From contig CACJQM010000002.1 of NCBI GenBank assembly GCA_902595555.1, positions 248,001 through 312,000 on the forward strand: a stretch of 64,000 bases of DNA, in the 5' to 3' direction. The DNA is from an uncultured Bacteroidota bacterium (lineage in GTDB: Bacteria > Bacteroidota > Bacteroidia > Flavobacteriales > Flavobacteriaceae). Every line of letters starts with the position of its first letter. Position 1 is the first letter of the stretch. The translations under genes and the position numbers were made by a program. Below the pieces are notes generated by a model. The model had not been told where the DNA came from. It ran no database searches and worked only from the letters and a program-made list of their open reading frames with translations. This document shows positions 18,102-26,574 of the stretch, piece after piece.

Positions 18102-18580
18102 TTTATAGAATTTTCAACCATTAATCCAACATCTAAGATACCATCTAATTTTATTTGAGGTGTAATACTATCTAAATATCTAATTGCGTGTTTTACCCTA
18201 AACTCAAATTTGCCTGGGAGTATTTTGAATTTATCTTTAATTGTAATCTTGCTATTATTAATTCTTGATGATTTAAAATTATACCATTTATTATCACTGT
18301 CTTTAAAAGAGTAATTAATTGTATCAAAGACTACTCTATCGTTATTTTTAATTGATGTGATTACATAAATATTTGAAAATGGATAAGAGGAATCAGTACG
18401 TAATAATAAACTTATATCCGTAATAGATTCTTTATCGGAATTAAATGAAAATTTAACTTCATTTTGTTTTTCCCAGATTCCATCTAAATCTTGATAATCT
18501 AAAAAAATTGTATTGTTGTCGCCGCAAGACGTAATAACCAGAATTAATGATGATATTAAAATTTTAAACTTGTTTGACAT
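18098..18580 (-). CDS. gldH: Gliding motility lipoprotein GldH
   Basis: A 160-residue lipoprotein (lipobox LVITSC, Cys19). The mature protein matches GldH: DLDGIWEK, DISLLLRTDSSYPFSNIYVI and the C-terminal LDGILDVGLMVEN. GldH is needed for gliding and type IX secretion in Flavobacterium johnsoniae, although its exact role is unknown. No other gld/spr genes are in the window. The four-base overlap with the PBP1A gene and five-base gap from trhO place it in a four-gene operon. Confidence 0.88.
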   Translation of the reverse strand: MSNKFKILISSLILVITSCGDNNTIFLDYQDLDGIWEKQNEVKFSFNSDKESITDISLLLRTDSSYPFSNIYVITSIKNNDRVVFDTINYSFKDSDNKWYNFKSSRINNSKITIKDKFKILPGKFEFRVKHAIRYLDSITPQIKLDGILDVGLMVENSIK

Positions 18581-18585
18581 TATAA

Positions 18586-19608
18586 TTAAACCTTATGCGT
18601 AAACCTCCCTTTTTTAAAAATTTTATTACTGTTTCTTTTCCCTTTTCTAAGCTTTTTTTGATCATCAATTGGTAAAGAATAAATTTCCTTACAATCAAAA
18701 CTACAACAACCATCAAATTTAACTTTACATTTTTCACACTGCAAGAAGAGTAGGTGACATGCTTCATTATTGCAGTTTACATGATTATCACATTTCTCAT
18801 CACATTGATGGCAAAAGGAAATTATTTGCTTAGATATTCTTTCTGCTCGTCTATTATCAAAAACAAAGTTTTTACCAATAAACTTATTTTCAATATCATA
18901 TTTTTTTATTTGTCTGGCATATTCAATTATTCCGCCTTCAAGTTGATAAACATTCTTGTAACCATTTTTAATTAAATAAGCGCTAGCCTTTTCACATCTG
19001 ATCCCTCCCGTACAATACATGAGTATATTTTTCTTTGTTTTTTGATTTTTATACTTATCATTTATTATTGGTAAGGATTCTCTAAAAGTGTCAACATCAG
19101 GAAGGTCTGCTCCTTTAAAATGGCCAATTTCACTTTCATAGTGATTTCTCATATCTACTGTTATGGTGTTTTTATCCTCTAATAGACTATTAAATTGTTC
19201 TGCATCTACATGCTCTCCATTTTTTTCTAAATCATAATCGAATTCTTTGAGGCCGTCAGCAACAATCTTATCTCTGATTTTAATTTTTAATTTCAAAAAA
19301 GATTCGTCATCATGTTCAACAGCTATATTTAAACGAACTTTATTTAAAAAAGTTATATCATCAATCAAATCCTTAAGTTTATCAATATTTTTTGATGGTA
19401 AAGAGAGCTGTGCATTAATTCCTTCAGAAGCAACATATATTCTTCCAAGCACATCCAATTTGTTTAATTCAACAAATAAAAAGTTTCTAAATATGTTCAA
19501 ATTTTTTATCAAATGATACTTATAAAAAGAAAGAGTAAATCGTTTTTCACCAGCCTCTTTTATTAGCTTGATTCTCTCTTCTTTACTAAGCTTATTGTAG
19601 AGTTCCAT
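18586..19608 (-). CDS. trhO: tRNA uridine(34) hydroxylase TrhO (rhodanese family)
   Basis: A 340-residue YceA/TrhO protein. The N-terminal acylphosphatase-like domain includes RIYVASEGINAQLS. The rhodanese domain has MYCTGGIRCEKASAYL with active-site Cys199 and VYQLEGGIIEY. A Cys-rich C-terminal tail (CHQCDEKCDNH, CNNEACHLL, CEKCKVKFDGCC) is probably a zinc-binding module. TrhO makes 5-hydroxyuridine at tRNA wobble position 34 using oxygen. It leads the operon with gldH and PBP1A. Confidence 0.92.
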   Translation of the reverse strand: MELYNKLSKEERIKLIKEAGEKRFTLSFYKYHLIKNLNIFRNFLFVELNKLDVLGRIYVASEGINAQLSLPSKNIDKLKDLIDDITFLNKVRLNIAVEHDDESFLKLKIKIRDKIVADGLKEFDYDLEKNGEHVDAEQFNSLLEDKNTITVDMRNHYESEIGHFKGADLPDVDTFRESLPIINDKYKNQKTKKNILMYCTGGIRCEKASAYLIKNGYKNVYQLEGGIIEYARQIKKYDIENKFIGKNFVFDNRRAERISKQIISFCHQCDEKCDNHVNCNNEACHLLFLQCEKCKVKFDGCCSFDCKEIYSLPIDDQKKLRKGKRNSNKIFKKGRFTHKV

Positions 19609-19638
19609 TTTTTTATTAAATCAGATAAAAATTCTTTA

Positions 19639-19646
19639 CAAATGTA
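19639..19646 (-). promoter_or_regulatory. Bacteroidetes -7 element for trhO operon (TACATTTG)
   Basis: On the minus strand the bases read TACATTTG, an exact TAnnTTTG match, 30 bases before the trhO start. It lies in the 107-base divergent gap to recA. No obvious -33 TTTG. Confidence 0.45.
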
Positions 19647-19715
19647 GCTTTTTTAAATTATGATTTTTATTAAATAAAATGTACTTTTAGTACTTTAAAT
19701 TTAAAATTTCCTTTC

Positions 19716-20720
19716 ATGGCATCAGACAAAGACTCAAAATTAAAAGCACTTCAATTAACTCTAGATAGATTAGACAAAACTTATGGTAAAGGGACTGTCA
19801 TGAAAATGGGTGATTCTGTTCATGAAGCTGTCGAGTCGATTTCAACAGGATCAATTGGATTAGACTTTGCTTTAGGAGTTGGAGGATATCCAAGAGGAAG
19901 GGTCGTAGAAATTTATGGACCTGAGTCATCTGGAAAGACTACCCTAACTTTGCATGCTATAGCTGAGTGTCAAAAGGCAGGCGGTATTGCTGCATTCATC
20001 GATGCCGAGCATGCATTTGACAGATTTTATGCTCAAAATTTAGGAGTCAATATTGATGATTTAATTATTTCTCAACCAGATCATGGTGAGCAAGCACTTG
20101 AAATAGCTGACAACTTAATCAGATCGGGAGCCATAGATATTATTGTTATAGATTCTGTTGCTGCTCTAACACCAAAAAGTGAAATTGAGGGTGAAATGGG
20201 TGACTCTAAAATGGGGCTTCACGCGAGACTAATGTCACAAGCCTTAAGAAAATTAACCTCAACTATTAGCAAGACAAATTGTACAGTCTTTTTCATAAAT
20301 CAGTTGAGAGAAAAAATTGGAGTTATGTTTGGTAATCCTGAAACTACAACCGGTGGAAATGCTCTTAAATTTTACGCTTCTGTAAGACTTGATATTAGAA
20401 GATCCACACAACTTAAGGATTCATCTGGAAATGCTCAAGGAAATAAGACTAGAGTAAAAGTTGTAAAGAATAAAGTAGCACCACCATTTAGAGTGTGTGA
20501 GTTTGATATCATGTACGGTGAAGGAATTTCAAAATTAGGAGAAATTATAGATATAGGTACAGAAGCAGGTATTATTGATAAAAGTGGTTCTTGGTTTAGT
20601 TATGGAGAAACAAAACTTGGTCAAGGAAGAGACTCTGTAAAAAAACTATTAAAAGATAATCCTGAGTTATGTGATGAGTTAGAAAAGAAAATTTTTGAGT
20701 TACTCAACTCTGAGAAATAA
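19716..20720 (+). CDS. recA: Recombinase RecA
   Basis: A 334-residue RecA. Walker A GPESSGKT lies at 68-75, with FIDAEHAFD after it. Walker B is [10 protein letters not shown]. The L1/L2 DNA-binding loops (GEMGDSKMG and the [10 protein letters not shown] region) and the C-terminal domain are present. It catalyses homologous strand exchange and LexA-type co-protease activity. I see no LexA-like operator in the 107-base upstream gap; a GTACTTTTAGTAC inverted repeat at about 19680-19693 is the only symmetric element. The 3' end overlaps the convergent plsC gene by 17 bases. Confidence 0.98.
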   Translation: MASDKDSKLKALQLTLDRLDKTYGKGTVMKMGDSVHEAVESISTGSIGLDFALGVGGYPRGRVVEIYGPESSGKTTLTLHAIAECQKAGGIAAFIDAEHAFDRFYAQNLGVNIDDLIISQPDHGEQALEIADNLIRSGAIDIIVIDSVAALTPKSEIEGEMGDSKMGLHARLMSQALRKLTSTISKTNCTVFFINQLREKIGVMFGNPETTTGGNALKFYASVRLDIRRSTQLKDSSGNAQGNKTRVKVVKNKVAPPFRVCEFDIMYGEGISKLGEIIDIGTEAGIIDKSGSWFSYGETKLGQGRDSVKKLLKDNPELCDELEKKIFELLNSEK

Positions 20721-21465
20721 ATTCTTGTAAATCATTTTTCAATAAATTAAAAACTTTATTTTTCAAGTCAGGAATATCCTCCTGTGTCATACCCTTTGTC
20801 TCAATAAAATCATGAACATTAGCTCTTAGTTTACCTGGACTGCCTACAAAATAATTATAAGCAAAAAAGTATGGGAATTTTCTTTCACAATCATAGAAGC
20901 TCATTGGAGCAATTGGTATTTGAAATTGAATTGCTAGACTAAACGCTCCATTTTTAAAGTCCTGTAAAATAACTCCGGGTTCTGGTATTCCACCTTCAGG
21001 GAAAATACATATTGATAGACCGTTTCTAAGCCTTCTGGCAGATTTTACATAAACATCTTTTCTGCTTTGTGCACTATCTCTGTCAACTAGTATACAAACT
21101 TTACTGTAGAAATATCCAAATATTGGTATACGATCCAATTCTTTTTTACCTACAAAAACTACGGGATGGTCACAAGCTGATAGCATTAGCATTATATCTA
21201 TCATACTTTTGTGATTAGCTACAAGCATGTAGCTTTCACCTTTTTTAAATTTCTCTTTCCATTTTATGGATGGATAGAAGCCCATGCCATACATCACAGT
21301 ATTGGACCAGATATTCTTAGCTACCCAAAAGAAATATGGATACCAACTTTCTTTAAATGAAAAAATTATTAGAAAAGGCATTGAGATAACAATACCGATA
21401 AAGCAAAGCACGTAAAACCAAACATTCCATATTCCAAGAACACAGATTTTTAGAATCTTTAACAC
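20704..21465 (-). CDS. plsC: 1-acyl-sn-glycerol-3-phosphate acyltransferase
   Basis: A 253-residue PlsC-family membrane acyltransferase. Motif I is [12 protein letters not shown] (HxxxxD), motif [14 protein letters not shown], and motif [12 protein letters not shown]. An N-terminal hydrophobic stretch ([23 protein letters not shown]) anchors it. It adds the second acyl chain to lysophosphatidic acid in phospholipid synthesis. The start is GTG at 21465. A consensus -7 box lies only five bases upstream, implying a nearly leaderless transcript. Confidence 0.9.
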   Translation of the reverse strand: MLKILKICVLGIWNVWFYVLCFIGIVISMPFLIIFSFKESWYPYFFWVAKNIWSNTVMYGMGFYPSIKWKEKFKKGESYMLVANHKSMIDIMLMLSACDHPVVFVGKKELDRIPIFGYFYSKVCILVDRDSAQSRKDVYVKSARRLRNGLSICIFPEGGIPEPGVILQDFKNGAFSLAIQFQIPIAPMSFYDCERKFPYFFAYNYFVGSPGKLRANVHDFIETKGMTQEDIPDLKNKVFNLLKNDLQEFISQS

Positions 21466-21469
21466 GACT

Positions 21470-21477
21470 CAAAAGTA
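21470..21477 (-). promoter_or_regulatory. Bacteroidetes -7 element for plsC (TACTTTTG)
   Basis: The minus strand reads TACTTTTG, an exact TAnnTTTG match, five bases upstream of the plsC GTG. The same octamer occurs on the plus strand before trpS. Confidence 0.45.
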
Positions 21478-21507
21478 GTTAATTGTTATTAATGTCTCTA
21501 AAACTAT

Positions 21508-21515
21508 TACTTTTG
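21508..21515 (+). promoter_or_regulatory. Bacteroidetes -7 element for trpS (TACTTTTG)
   Basis: An exact TAnnTTTG match six bases before the trpS ATG at 21522. A TTG at 21483-21485 is in the approximate -33 position. It would place transcription start at or next to the ATG. Confidence 0.5.
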
Positions 21516-21521
21516 TTTAGT

Positions 21522-22487
21522 ATGTCAAGAATATTAACCGGTATACAAAGTACAGGAACTCCTCATCTAGGAAATATCTTAGGAGCAATTATTCCTGCAA
21601 TTGAAGAATCAAAAAAAAATAAAGATTCTTATTTATTTATTGCAGATTTACACTCCTTAACACAAATTAAAGATCCAGTTGAGCTTTCAGAAAATACTTA
21701 TTCAACTGCTGCTGCATGGTTAGCTTTTGGATTAGACACATCAAATACAGTTTTTTATAAGCAATCAGACGTTCCTACAACAACCGAACTTTCATGGGTT
21801 TTATCATCCTTATTCCCATATCAAAGATTAACCCTGGCGCATTCTTTTAAAGATAAATCCAATCAGTTAAAAGATGTAAATGTTGGATTATTTACATATC
21901 CAATGTTAATGGCTGCTGACATATTACTATATGATGCAAATGTGGTTCCTGTTGGAAAAGATCAACTTCAGCATCTTGAAATTACTAGAGATGTTGCAAA
22001 TAAGTTTAATAATAGATATGGAGAAACATTAGTAATTCCAGAGGCTTTGACAAACGATGAAACCAAGTATGTTATTGGTACAGATGGTCAGAAAATGAGT
22101 AAGTCTAAAAATAATATCATTGATATTTTTTTATCAGAAAAAATGTTAAAGAAACAAATTATGTCAATTGAAACTGACAGTACTCCTCTTGAGTCACCCA
22201 AGAATGCTGAAAGTTGTAATGTTTTCAAAATATACACTCTATTGGGTTCACCAGATCAAGTTAAAAATCTTAAAACTAAATATGAAAATGGTGGTTTTGG
22301 ATATGGACATGCAAAGCAAGAATTATTTGTGCTAATCCTAGAAAAATTTAAAGCCGAAAGAGAAAGATATAATCACTTAATGTCAAGCAAAAAAGAGATT
22401 GATTTGATTTTAAGTGAGGGTGCTGAAAAAGCCATGAAAACAGCAAACGAAGTGATGAATAGGGTTAGAAAAAAACTTGGCTATTAA
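21522..22487 (+). CDS. trpS: Tryptophanyl-tRNA synthetase
   Basis: A 321-residue class I synthetase starting MSRILTGIQSTGTPHLGN, which holds the HIGH-type motif (PHLGN). The KMSKS loop is DGQKMSKSKNN, and the tryptophan pocket is indicated by VPVGKDQLQHLEITRD. The frame is open back to a TTG at 21483, adding 13 hydrophobic residues. I reject that start because family members begin at the MSRILTG-like position and a -7 promoter box at 21508-21515 lies inside the extension. Confidence 0.96.
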   Translation: MSRILTGIQSTGTPHLGNILGAIIPAIEESKKNKDSYLFIADLHSLTQIKDPVELSENTYSTAAAWLAFGLDTSNTVFYKQSDVPTTTELSWVLSSLFPYQRLTLAHSFKDKSNQLKDVNVGLFTYPMLMAADILLYDANVVPVGKDQLQHLEITRDVANKFNNRYGETLVIPEALTNDETKYVIGTDGQKMSKSKNNIIDIFLSEKMLKKQIMSIETDSTPLESPKNAESCNVFKIYTLLGSPDQVKNLKTKYENGGFGYGHAKQELFVLILEKFKAERERYNHLMSSKKEIDLILSEGAEKAMKTANEVMNRVRKKLGY

Positions 22488-22525
22488 TTCATTATTTTTT
22501 AAGAAAAATAGTTTAAATTTATTTT

Positions 22526-23449
22526 ATGCAATTAACCAATGCTATTAATATTTTATTATATACAAATGACTGTGTAACTGTCCCTGAATTTGGAAGTTTT
22601 ATAATAAATAAATTTTCGTCTATATATGATGAAAATAAAGGAAAATTCTATCCACCATCTAGAAGAGTTTCTTTTAATTCTAAAATAAAAAGTAATGATG
22701 GTCTTATAGCTAATTTTATTTCAAAGGAATTAGGTGTTAATTATGAGGATGCTGTTAAGAAAGTACATACTGAAGTTGTAAGCTGGAAGAAGATTTTAAA
22801 TGAGGAATCACTAGTATTAAAAAATATTGGAGAGCTAAGTTATAATGCAGATGAGAATATAGTTTTTGTCCCTGATTTAGATTCAAATCATTTTCTTGGT
22901 TCATTTGGGCTACCTACAATTTATTATAAAAAGAAGGTAACTAATGAATACACTTATAATAAATCGACCTTAAAAAAATACAATGATTTAAAACCAAATA
23001 ATGCAGAGTCCAAAGTACCAGAATTCATAAAATATGCTGCAGCAATGGTTCTTATCATTTCTGCTACATTTTTCTTTAACAATGAGTATGAAAAATACAC
23101 ATTTCAACAAAAAATTCTACTAGAACAAGAAAATAGGCAAAGAACAATTGAAAGGGTAGAAAATGCAATTTTTGATTTTGGATCCATCCCAGCTATAGAA
23201 TTAAAAGTAAAACTTAAATCAAATAAATATCACATTATTGCCGGAGCTTTTGGTGTTAAATCTAATGCTGATAAACTATACAAAAACCTTTTGTCTAAAG
23301 GTTACAATCCAACTAAACTTCCACTGAATGATAAAGGTCTTATTCCAATATCATTTGATAATTTTTCGAACAGAAAAGATGCTGTTGTGGCATTAAGACA
23401 ATTGCAAGCATCTGAGAATAAAGATGCGTGGATTTTTGTTTTAGAGTAA
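22526..23449 (+). CDS. HU-CCDC81-like and SPOR domain membrane protein
   Basis: A 307-residue protein. Residues ~1-130 match the paired bacterial HU-CCDC81 domains (INILLYTNDCVTVPEFGSFI, RRVSFNSKIKSNDGLIANFIS). A transmembrane helix lies near 172-188 (YAAAMVLIISATFFF). The C-terminal ~75 residues are a SPOR domain (KYHIIAGAFGVKSNADKLYKNL), which binds denuded peptidoglycan. The protein probably links a cytoplasmic HU-like module to the septal cell wall. It lies 38 bases after trpS and seven before the thioesterase. Confidence 0.85.
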   Translation: MQLTNAINILLYTNDCVTVPEFGSFIINKFSSIYDENKGKFYPPSRRVSFNSKIKSNDGLIANFISKELGVNYEDAVKKVHTEVVSWKKILNEESLVLKNIGELSYNADENIVFVPDLDSNHFLGSFGLPTIYYKKKVTNEYTYNKSTLKKYNDLKPNNAESKVPEFIKYAAAMVLIISATFFFNNEYEKYTFQQKILLEQENRQRTIERVENAIFDFGSIPAIELKVKLKSNKYHIIAGAFGVKSNADKLYKNLLSKGYNPTKLPLNDKGLIPISFDNFSNRKDAVVALRQLQASENKDAWIFVLE

Positions 23450-23456
23450 ATTTTAT

Positions 23457-23966
23457 ATGAGTTCAAAATTTCCAGAACAGTCTAAAACTATTCAAACGGA
23501 TATAGTTTTACCAGGTGATACAAACAGTTTAAATAATCTTTTTGGCGGCGAACTTTTGGCTCGTATGGACAAGGTTGCAAGTATTGCTGCAATTAAACAT
23601 TCTGAGCAAATTGTTGTAACTGCATCTATCAATAATGTTGCTTTTGGAGAGCCAGTTCCTAATGGAAGTATTTTAACAATTGAAGCTAAAGTTTCAAGGG
23701 CTTTTAACTCATCAATGGAAGTTTTTATCGACGTTTGGAAACAAAACAAAACAAACAAGGAAAAATTAAAAGTCAATGAGGCTATATATACTTTTGTTGC
23801 AGTAAATAGCAAAGGAAAACCAATTAAGGTACCATCTATTACTCCACAAACGGAATTAGAAAAAAAGCGTTATGAAGCAGCTTTAAGAAGAAGACAATTG
23901 AGTTTAGTTTTAGCCGGTAAGATGAAGCCTAGCGAAGCTACTGAACTTAAAGCAATTTTTGACTGA
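23457..23966 (+). CDS. Acyl-CoA thioesterase, hotdog fold
   Basis: A 169-residue hotdog thioesterase of the YciA/acyl-CoA hydrolase type. The catalytic region NSLNNLFGGELLARMDKVASIAA contains the family Asn/Gly-Gly and Asp residues. VASINNVAFGEPVPNGSIL, read from VTASI, is the central strand. It hydrolyses acyl-CoA to free acid and CoA; chain-length preference cannot be told. Its last eight bases overlap the next gene. Confidence 0.85.
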   Translation: MSSKFPEQSKTIQTDIVLPGDTNSLNNLFGGELLARMDKVASIAAIKHSEQIVVTASINNVAFGEPVPNGSILTIEAKVSRAFNSSMEVFIDVWKQNKTNKEKLKVNEAIYTFVAVNSKGKPIKVPSITPQTELEKKRYEAALRRRQLSLVLAGKMKPSEATELKAIFD

Positions 23967-24879
23967 TTTGAATTTTAGAACTTGTTTAATATTATCGATT
24001 CTTCTATCTCCTTTTTTTGCATTTAATCAGGTTAATTCAAACTATAGTTTAAAAATCCTTGGAGTTGTTCAAGATGGTGGTTTTCCTCACTTAGGTAATA
24101 ATAAAACATGTTGCGAAAATATCCAGCAAAATAAATTTGTAACATCAATTATGTTGATCAATAATGAAAATAATGAATCCTACCTGTTTGACGCTTCACC
24201 TGATATTAATGAACAACTTAACTTTATGGGAGATAGAGTTAAAAAAGATTTAAAGGGTATTTTTCTTACTCATGCTCACATTGGGCACTATACAGGTTTG
24301 ATGTATTTTGGAAGAGAAGCTTTAAACTCCAAATTAGTTAATGTTTATGCTATGCCAAGGATGAAAAATTTTCTTGAAAATAATGGACCGTGGAGTCAGC
24401 TGGTCTCTTTACAAAATATTTCTATTAAAGAAATAAATAATAACTCAAAACTATCGATTGATCCAAATGTTATAATAGAGCCAATTGAAGTTCCACATAG
24501 AGCTGAATTTTCTGAGACGGTTGGGTATAAAATTTATGGCCCAAACAAAACAGCTCTTTTTATCCCTGATATAGACAAATGGTATTTGTGGGAAAAATCA
24601 ATCATTGATGAAATCAAAAAAGTTGATTATGCATTAATTGATGCAACTTTCTTTGATGCTAAGGAGGTAAATTATAGAGATCTTTCTGAAATTCCCCATC
24701 CATTTGTTGTTGAAAGTATGGAACTATTAGATCCCATAAAAGAAGAGGAAAAAAATAAAATATTTTTCATTCATTTAAATCACACAAATCCATTAATTAA
24801 TGAAAAAAGTGAGGAATATAAATTAGTAATTGGTAAAGGTTACAATGTTGCTAAGGAAGGTATGATTTTGAAACTTTAG
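23959..24879 (+). CDS. PqqB-like MBL-fold metallo-hydrolase, exported
   Basis: A 306-residue metallo-beta-lactamase-fold protein starting at TTG (alternative TTG at 23968), with a hydrophobic leader. It resembles PqqB: LGVVQDGGFPHLG, a Cys pair (KTCCENIQ, 51-52), the LFDASPDI strand and the metal motif THAHIGHYTGL (His105, His107, His110). The usual Asp of HxHxDH is Gly here. Further ligands lie in EVPHRAEF and IPDIDKW. No pqqA, C, D or E genes are nearby, so PQQ synthesis is unlikely. The substrate is unknown. Confidence 0.75.
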   Translation: MTDLNFRTCLILSILLSPFFAFNQVNSNYSLKILGVVQDGGFPHLGNNKTCCENIQQNKFVTSIMLINNENNESYLFDASPDINEQLNFMGDRVKKDLKGIFLTHAHIGHYTGLMYFGREALNSKLVNVYAMPRMKNFLENNGPWSQLVSLQNISIKEINNNSKLSIDPNVIIEPIEVPHRAEFSETVGYKIYGPNKTALFIPDIDKWYLWEKSIIDEIKKVDYALIDATFFDAKEVNYRDLSEIPHPFVVESMELLDPIKEEEKNKIFFIHLNHTNPLINEKSEEYKLVIGKGYNVAKEGMILKL

Positions 24880-25067
24880 ACTTCGCAAGTCATGTCCTCT
24901 CCACAACACTGAGGTGATTTAATTTTACCTAAACAGCTTGGGCATTTAGATATTTGAACACTGGTTCCGTCATCTAAAATAAGATGATCATTTTGAAGGG
25001 GAGTGTCGCATTTTCCACAACTAGCATTAACAGACATTCCACATTTTGTGCATTCGTAAGTATACAT
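24876..25067 (-). CDS. Small zinc-ribbon protein
   Basis: A 63-residue Cys-rich protein with nine cysteines, including CTKCG (6, 9), CGKC (17, 20), CPSC (42, 45) and QCCG with a last TC. It looks like two zinc-ribbon knuckles. Very similar short proteins are common in Bacteroidetes, but I know of no demonstrated function. It overlaps the end of the PqqB-like gene by four bases and diverges from the septoil-knot gene. Confidence 0.75.
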   Translation of the reverse strand: MYTYECTKCGMSVNASCGKCDTPLQNDHLILDDGTSVQISKCPSCLGKIKSPQCCGEDMTCEV

Positions 25068-25078
25068 ATTTATGGCAT

Positions 25079-25086
25079 TAAGTTTG
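25079..25086 (+). promoter_or_regulatory. Bacteroidetes -7 element (TAAGTTTG)
   Basis: An exact TAnnTTTG match 20 bases before the ATG of the septoil-knot-like gene at 25107, within the 39-base gap to the divergent zinc-ribbon gene. Confidence 0.45.
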
Positions 25087-25106
25087 GACTAAATTATTAA
25101 AAAATC

Positions 25107-25436
25107 ATGAAAAATATCATTTTATTTTTTTTGTTACTATCAAACATATCATTTGCACAAAAAATATATTCAACTGATTATAGTTCTCAATCTGACATAA
25201 AAGTGTTTGTTGTAGATTATGAATCTCAGGCAGATTTAAAAGTATTTAAAGTTGACTATAAGTCTCAAGCAAAGGGAAATGAAGGTTTATGGTATTTTGT
25301 AGATTATTCTTCTCAATCAGATAAGATAATTTACTTTGTGGATTATAGCTCACAAAGTGATCTAAAAATTTATTTTGTAAAATATAAATCACAAGCAGGC
25401 TGGAGAAATAATAGTAAGAAAGCCTTACTATATTAA
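25107..25436 (+). CDS. Repeat protein of the 7(1) septoil-knot type (DUF6150-like)
   Basis: A 109-residue protein with a signal peptide (ending ISFAQ) and then six copies of an 11-13-residue unit of the form V-x-Y-x-S-Q-(A/S)-D: TDYSSQSD, VDYESQAD, VDYKSQAK, VDYSSQSD, VDYSSQSD and VKYKSQAG. A GNEGLWYF insert follows the third unit, and the C-terminus is WRNNSKKALLY. This matches the family I recall as DUF6150, now named for its deeply knotted 7(1) topology. No biological role is established that I know of. The export signal puts this copy outside the cytoplasm. It ends immediately before a convergent gene. Confidence 0.75.
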   Translation: MKNIILFFLLLSNISFAQKIYSTDYSSQSDIKVFVVDYESQADLKVFKVDYKSQAKGNEGLWYFVDYSSQSDKIIYFVDYSSQSDLKIYFVKYKSQAGWRNNSKKALLY

Positions 25437-26081
25437 TTAAAATCTTTTTCCTATTGAAAACCCTCCTCTGAGTACAGCTTCAGGTCTATTTGAAAATATT
25501 TCTTGTCCTGTAGATGAATCATTTTCATCTTTATTTAGAAGAAATCTACCAACACCACCAGTTATTTCAAAAGTCCAGCCTTTTTTGTTTACCCATTTTT
25601 GTCCAATGGCTGCACCAGGTGCAATATCAAAAAAATTCTCTTCTTCGATTCTAATATAATCTGAACCAGAGTTATCGCCGAAATTGTAATACTCAACATC
25701 ATGTTTTCCAGAGGAAAATTTAGTAAATATTTCAGCAAAAAATCCAGCACCGCCATAATCTCTTTTATTAAAAAAATAAAAACGATAAAAGGGAGTCAAG
25801 GAGAACTTATCAGTCCAATTTCTAGATGCTGAATCGTTGTCACCTGCATTTATAAAGATGCTTACCCCAAAGGAGGAGTAAGGATCCTTAATTCTTTCAT
25901 AGTTTATATCAAAAGCTGGTAAACTTAGAATATCAATTAAATCCAGTTTTAATTCATTTTGGCCTAATTCTTCAAAGAGTTCAGAGATTTGATTGTCATT
26001 TTTGACAACTTCTACTTGTTGAACTTCTTGTGAATTTATAGAGATACTAAAAAGTAAAATTAATAGAGTTATATATTTCAT
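25437..26081 (-). CDS. DUF3575-like outer-membrane beta-barrel protein
   Basis: A 214-residue exported protein (signal peptide ending SISINSQ). A charged linker to about residue 45 is followed by strands typical of a small eight-stranded outer-membrane barrel. Landmarks are LPAFDINYERI, LTPFYRFYFF, GGAGFFAEIF and WTFEITGGVGRFL, ending in RGGFSIGKRF with a terminal Phe. The layout fits DUF3575-like proteins. Function unknown. It follows a small lipoprotein gene after six bases. Confidence 0.65.
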   Translation of the reverse strand: MKYITLLILLFSISINSQEVQQVEVVKNDNQISELFEELGQNELKLDLIDILSLPAFDINYERIKDPYSSFGVSIFINAGDNDSASRNWTDKFSLTPFYRFYFFNKRDYGGAGFFAEIFTKFSSGKHDVEYYNFGDNSGSDYIRIEEENFFDIAPGAAIGQKWVNKKGWTFEITGGVGRFLLNKDENDSSTGQEIFSNRPEAVLRGGFSIGKRF

Positions 26082-26087
26082 TGGTTA

Positions 26088-26312
26088 TTATTCATTACAA
26101 TATTCTTCTCCAATTACAAAGGAATTATATGTGTCCCTTGTTACTTCTACTTGACCACCTCCTCCAGGGTTCTCGGCATTATTAGTACCCGAAGTTGATG
26201 TTAATGTAAAATAATACACGCCATTCATTTCATATTTATCAACTATAGTCCCACAACTGTATGGGTCACAAGATGCAAAAACAAACAAGATTATTAATAG
26301 AATTTTTTTCAA
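26088..26312 (-). CDS. Small lipoprotein of unknown function
   Basis: A 74-residue lipoprotein starting at TTG (lipobox FVFASC, Cys15). The mature part is short with CDPYSCG near the N-terminus, a Gly-rich NPGGGGQVEV stretch and a closing EEYCNE, so a disulfide is possible. No family recognised. It sits upstream of the DUF3575-like barrel gene in the same operon. Confidence 0.55.
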   Translation of the reverse strand: MKKILLIILFVFASCDPYSCGTIVDKYEMNGVYYFTLTSTSGTNNAENPGGGGQVEVTRDTYNSFVIGEEYCNE

Positions 26313-26379
26313 ATCGAAAAGCTATATCAATGCTAATTTAACCATATTCTATAATATAGCATCAAACACTTAGATCAAA

Positions 26380-26574
26380 TTAACTGGGGAACTTGAAAAT
26401 TTCCTCTATACTAGTTTTAAATAAACTAGCCATTTTAAAAGCGGTTGGTAAACTAGGATCAAATTTCTCTTTTTCAATTGCATTTATTGCCTGCCTTGAA
26501 ATTCCAATTAACTCTGCCAGTTCTTCTTGAGTAAGCTTTTGATTTTTCCTCAGCTCTTTAACTCTATTTTTCAT
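26380..26574 (-). CDS. XRE-family transcriptional regulator (short, YozG-like)
   Basis: A 64-residue helix-turn-helix protein: NRVKELRKNQKLTQEELAEL and IGISRQAINAIEKEKFDPSL, then ALFKTSIEEIF-type ending. It is a minimal Cro/C1-type domain of the kind usually encoded after a small integral membrane protein. The start overlaps the membrane-protein stop by four bases. A perfect 8-2-8 palindrome over the operon promoter is its likely operator, suggesting autoregulation. Confidence 0.88.
   Translation of the reverse strand: MKNRVKELRKNQKLTQEELAELIGISRQAINAIEKEKFDPSLPTAFKMASLFKTSIEEIFKFPS

Noticed and set aside
19680-19693. GTACTTTTAGTAC as an SOS box for recA
   Set aside because: It does not match a LexA site I know for Bacteroidetes, and a palindrome this short in AT-rich DNA is weak evidence.
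21483-21521. A 13-residue N-terminal extension of TrpS
   Set aside because: It starts at TTG, is not family-like, and contains the -7 promoter box; the ATG at 21522 is preferred.
23959-24879. PQQ biosynthesis protein PqqB
   Set aside because: The protein is exported and no pqqACDE genes are nearby; only fold-level similarity is claimed.
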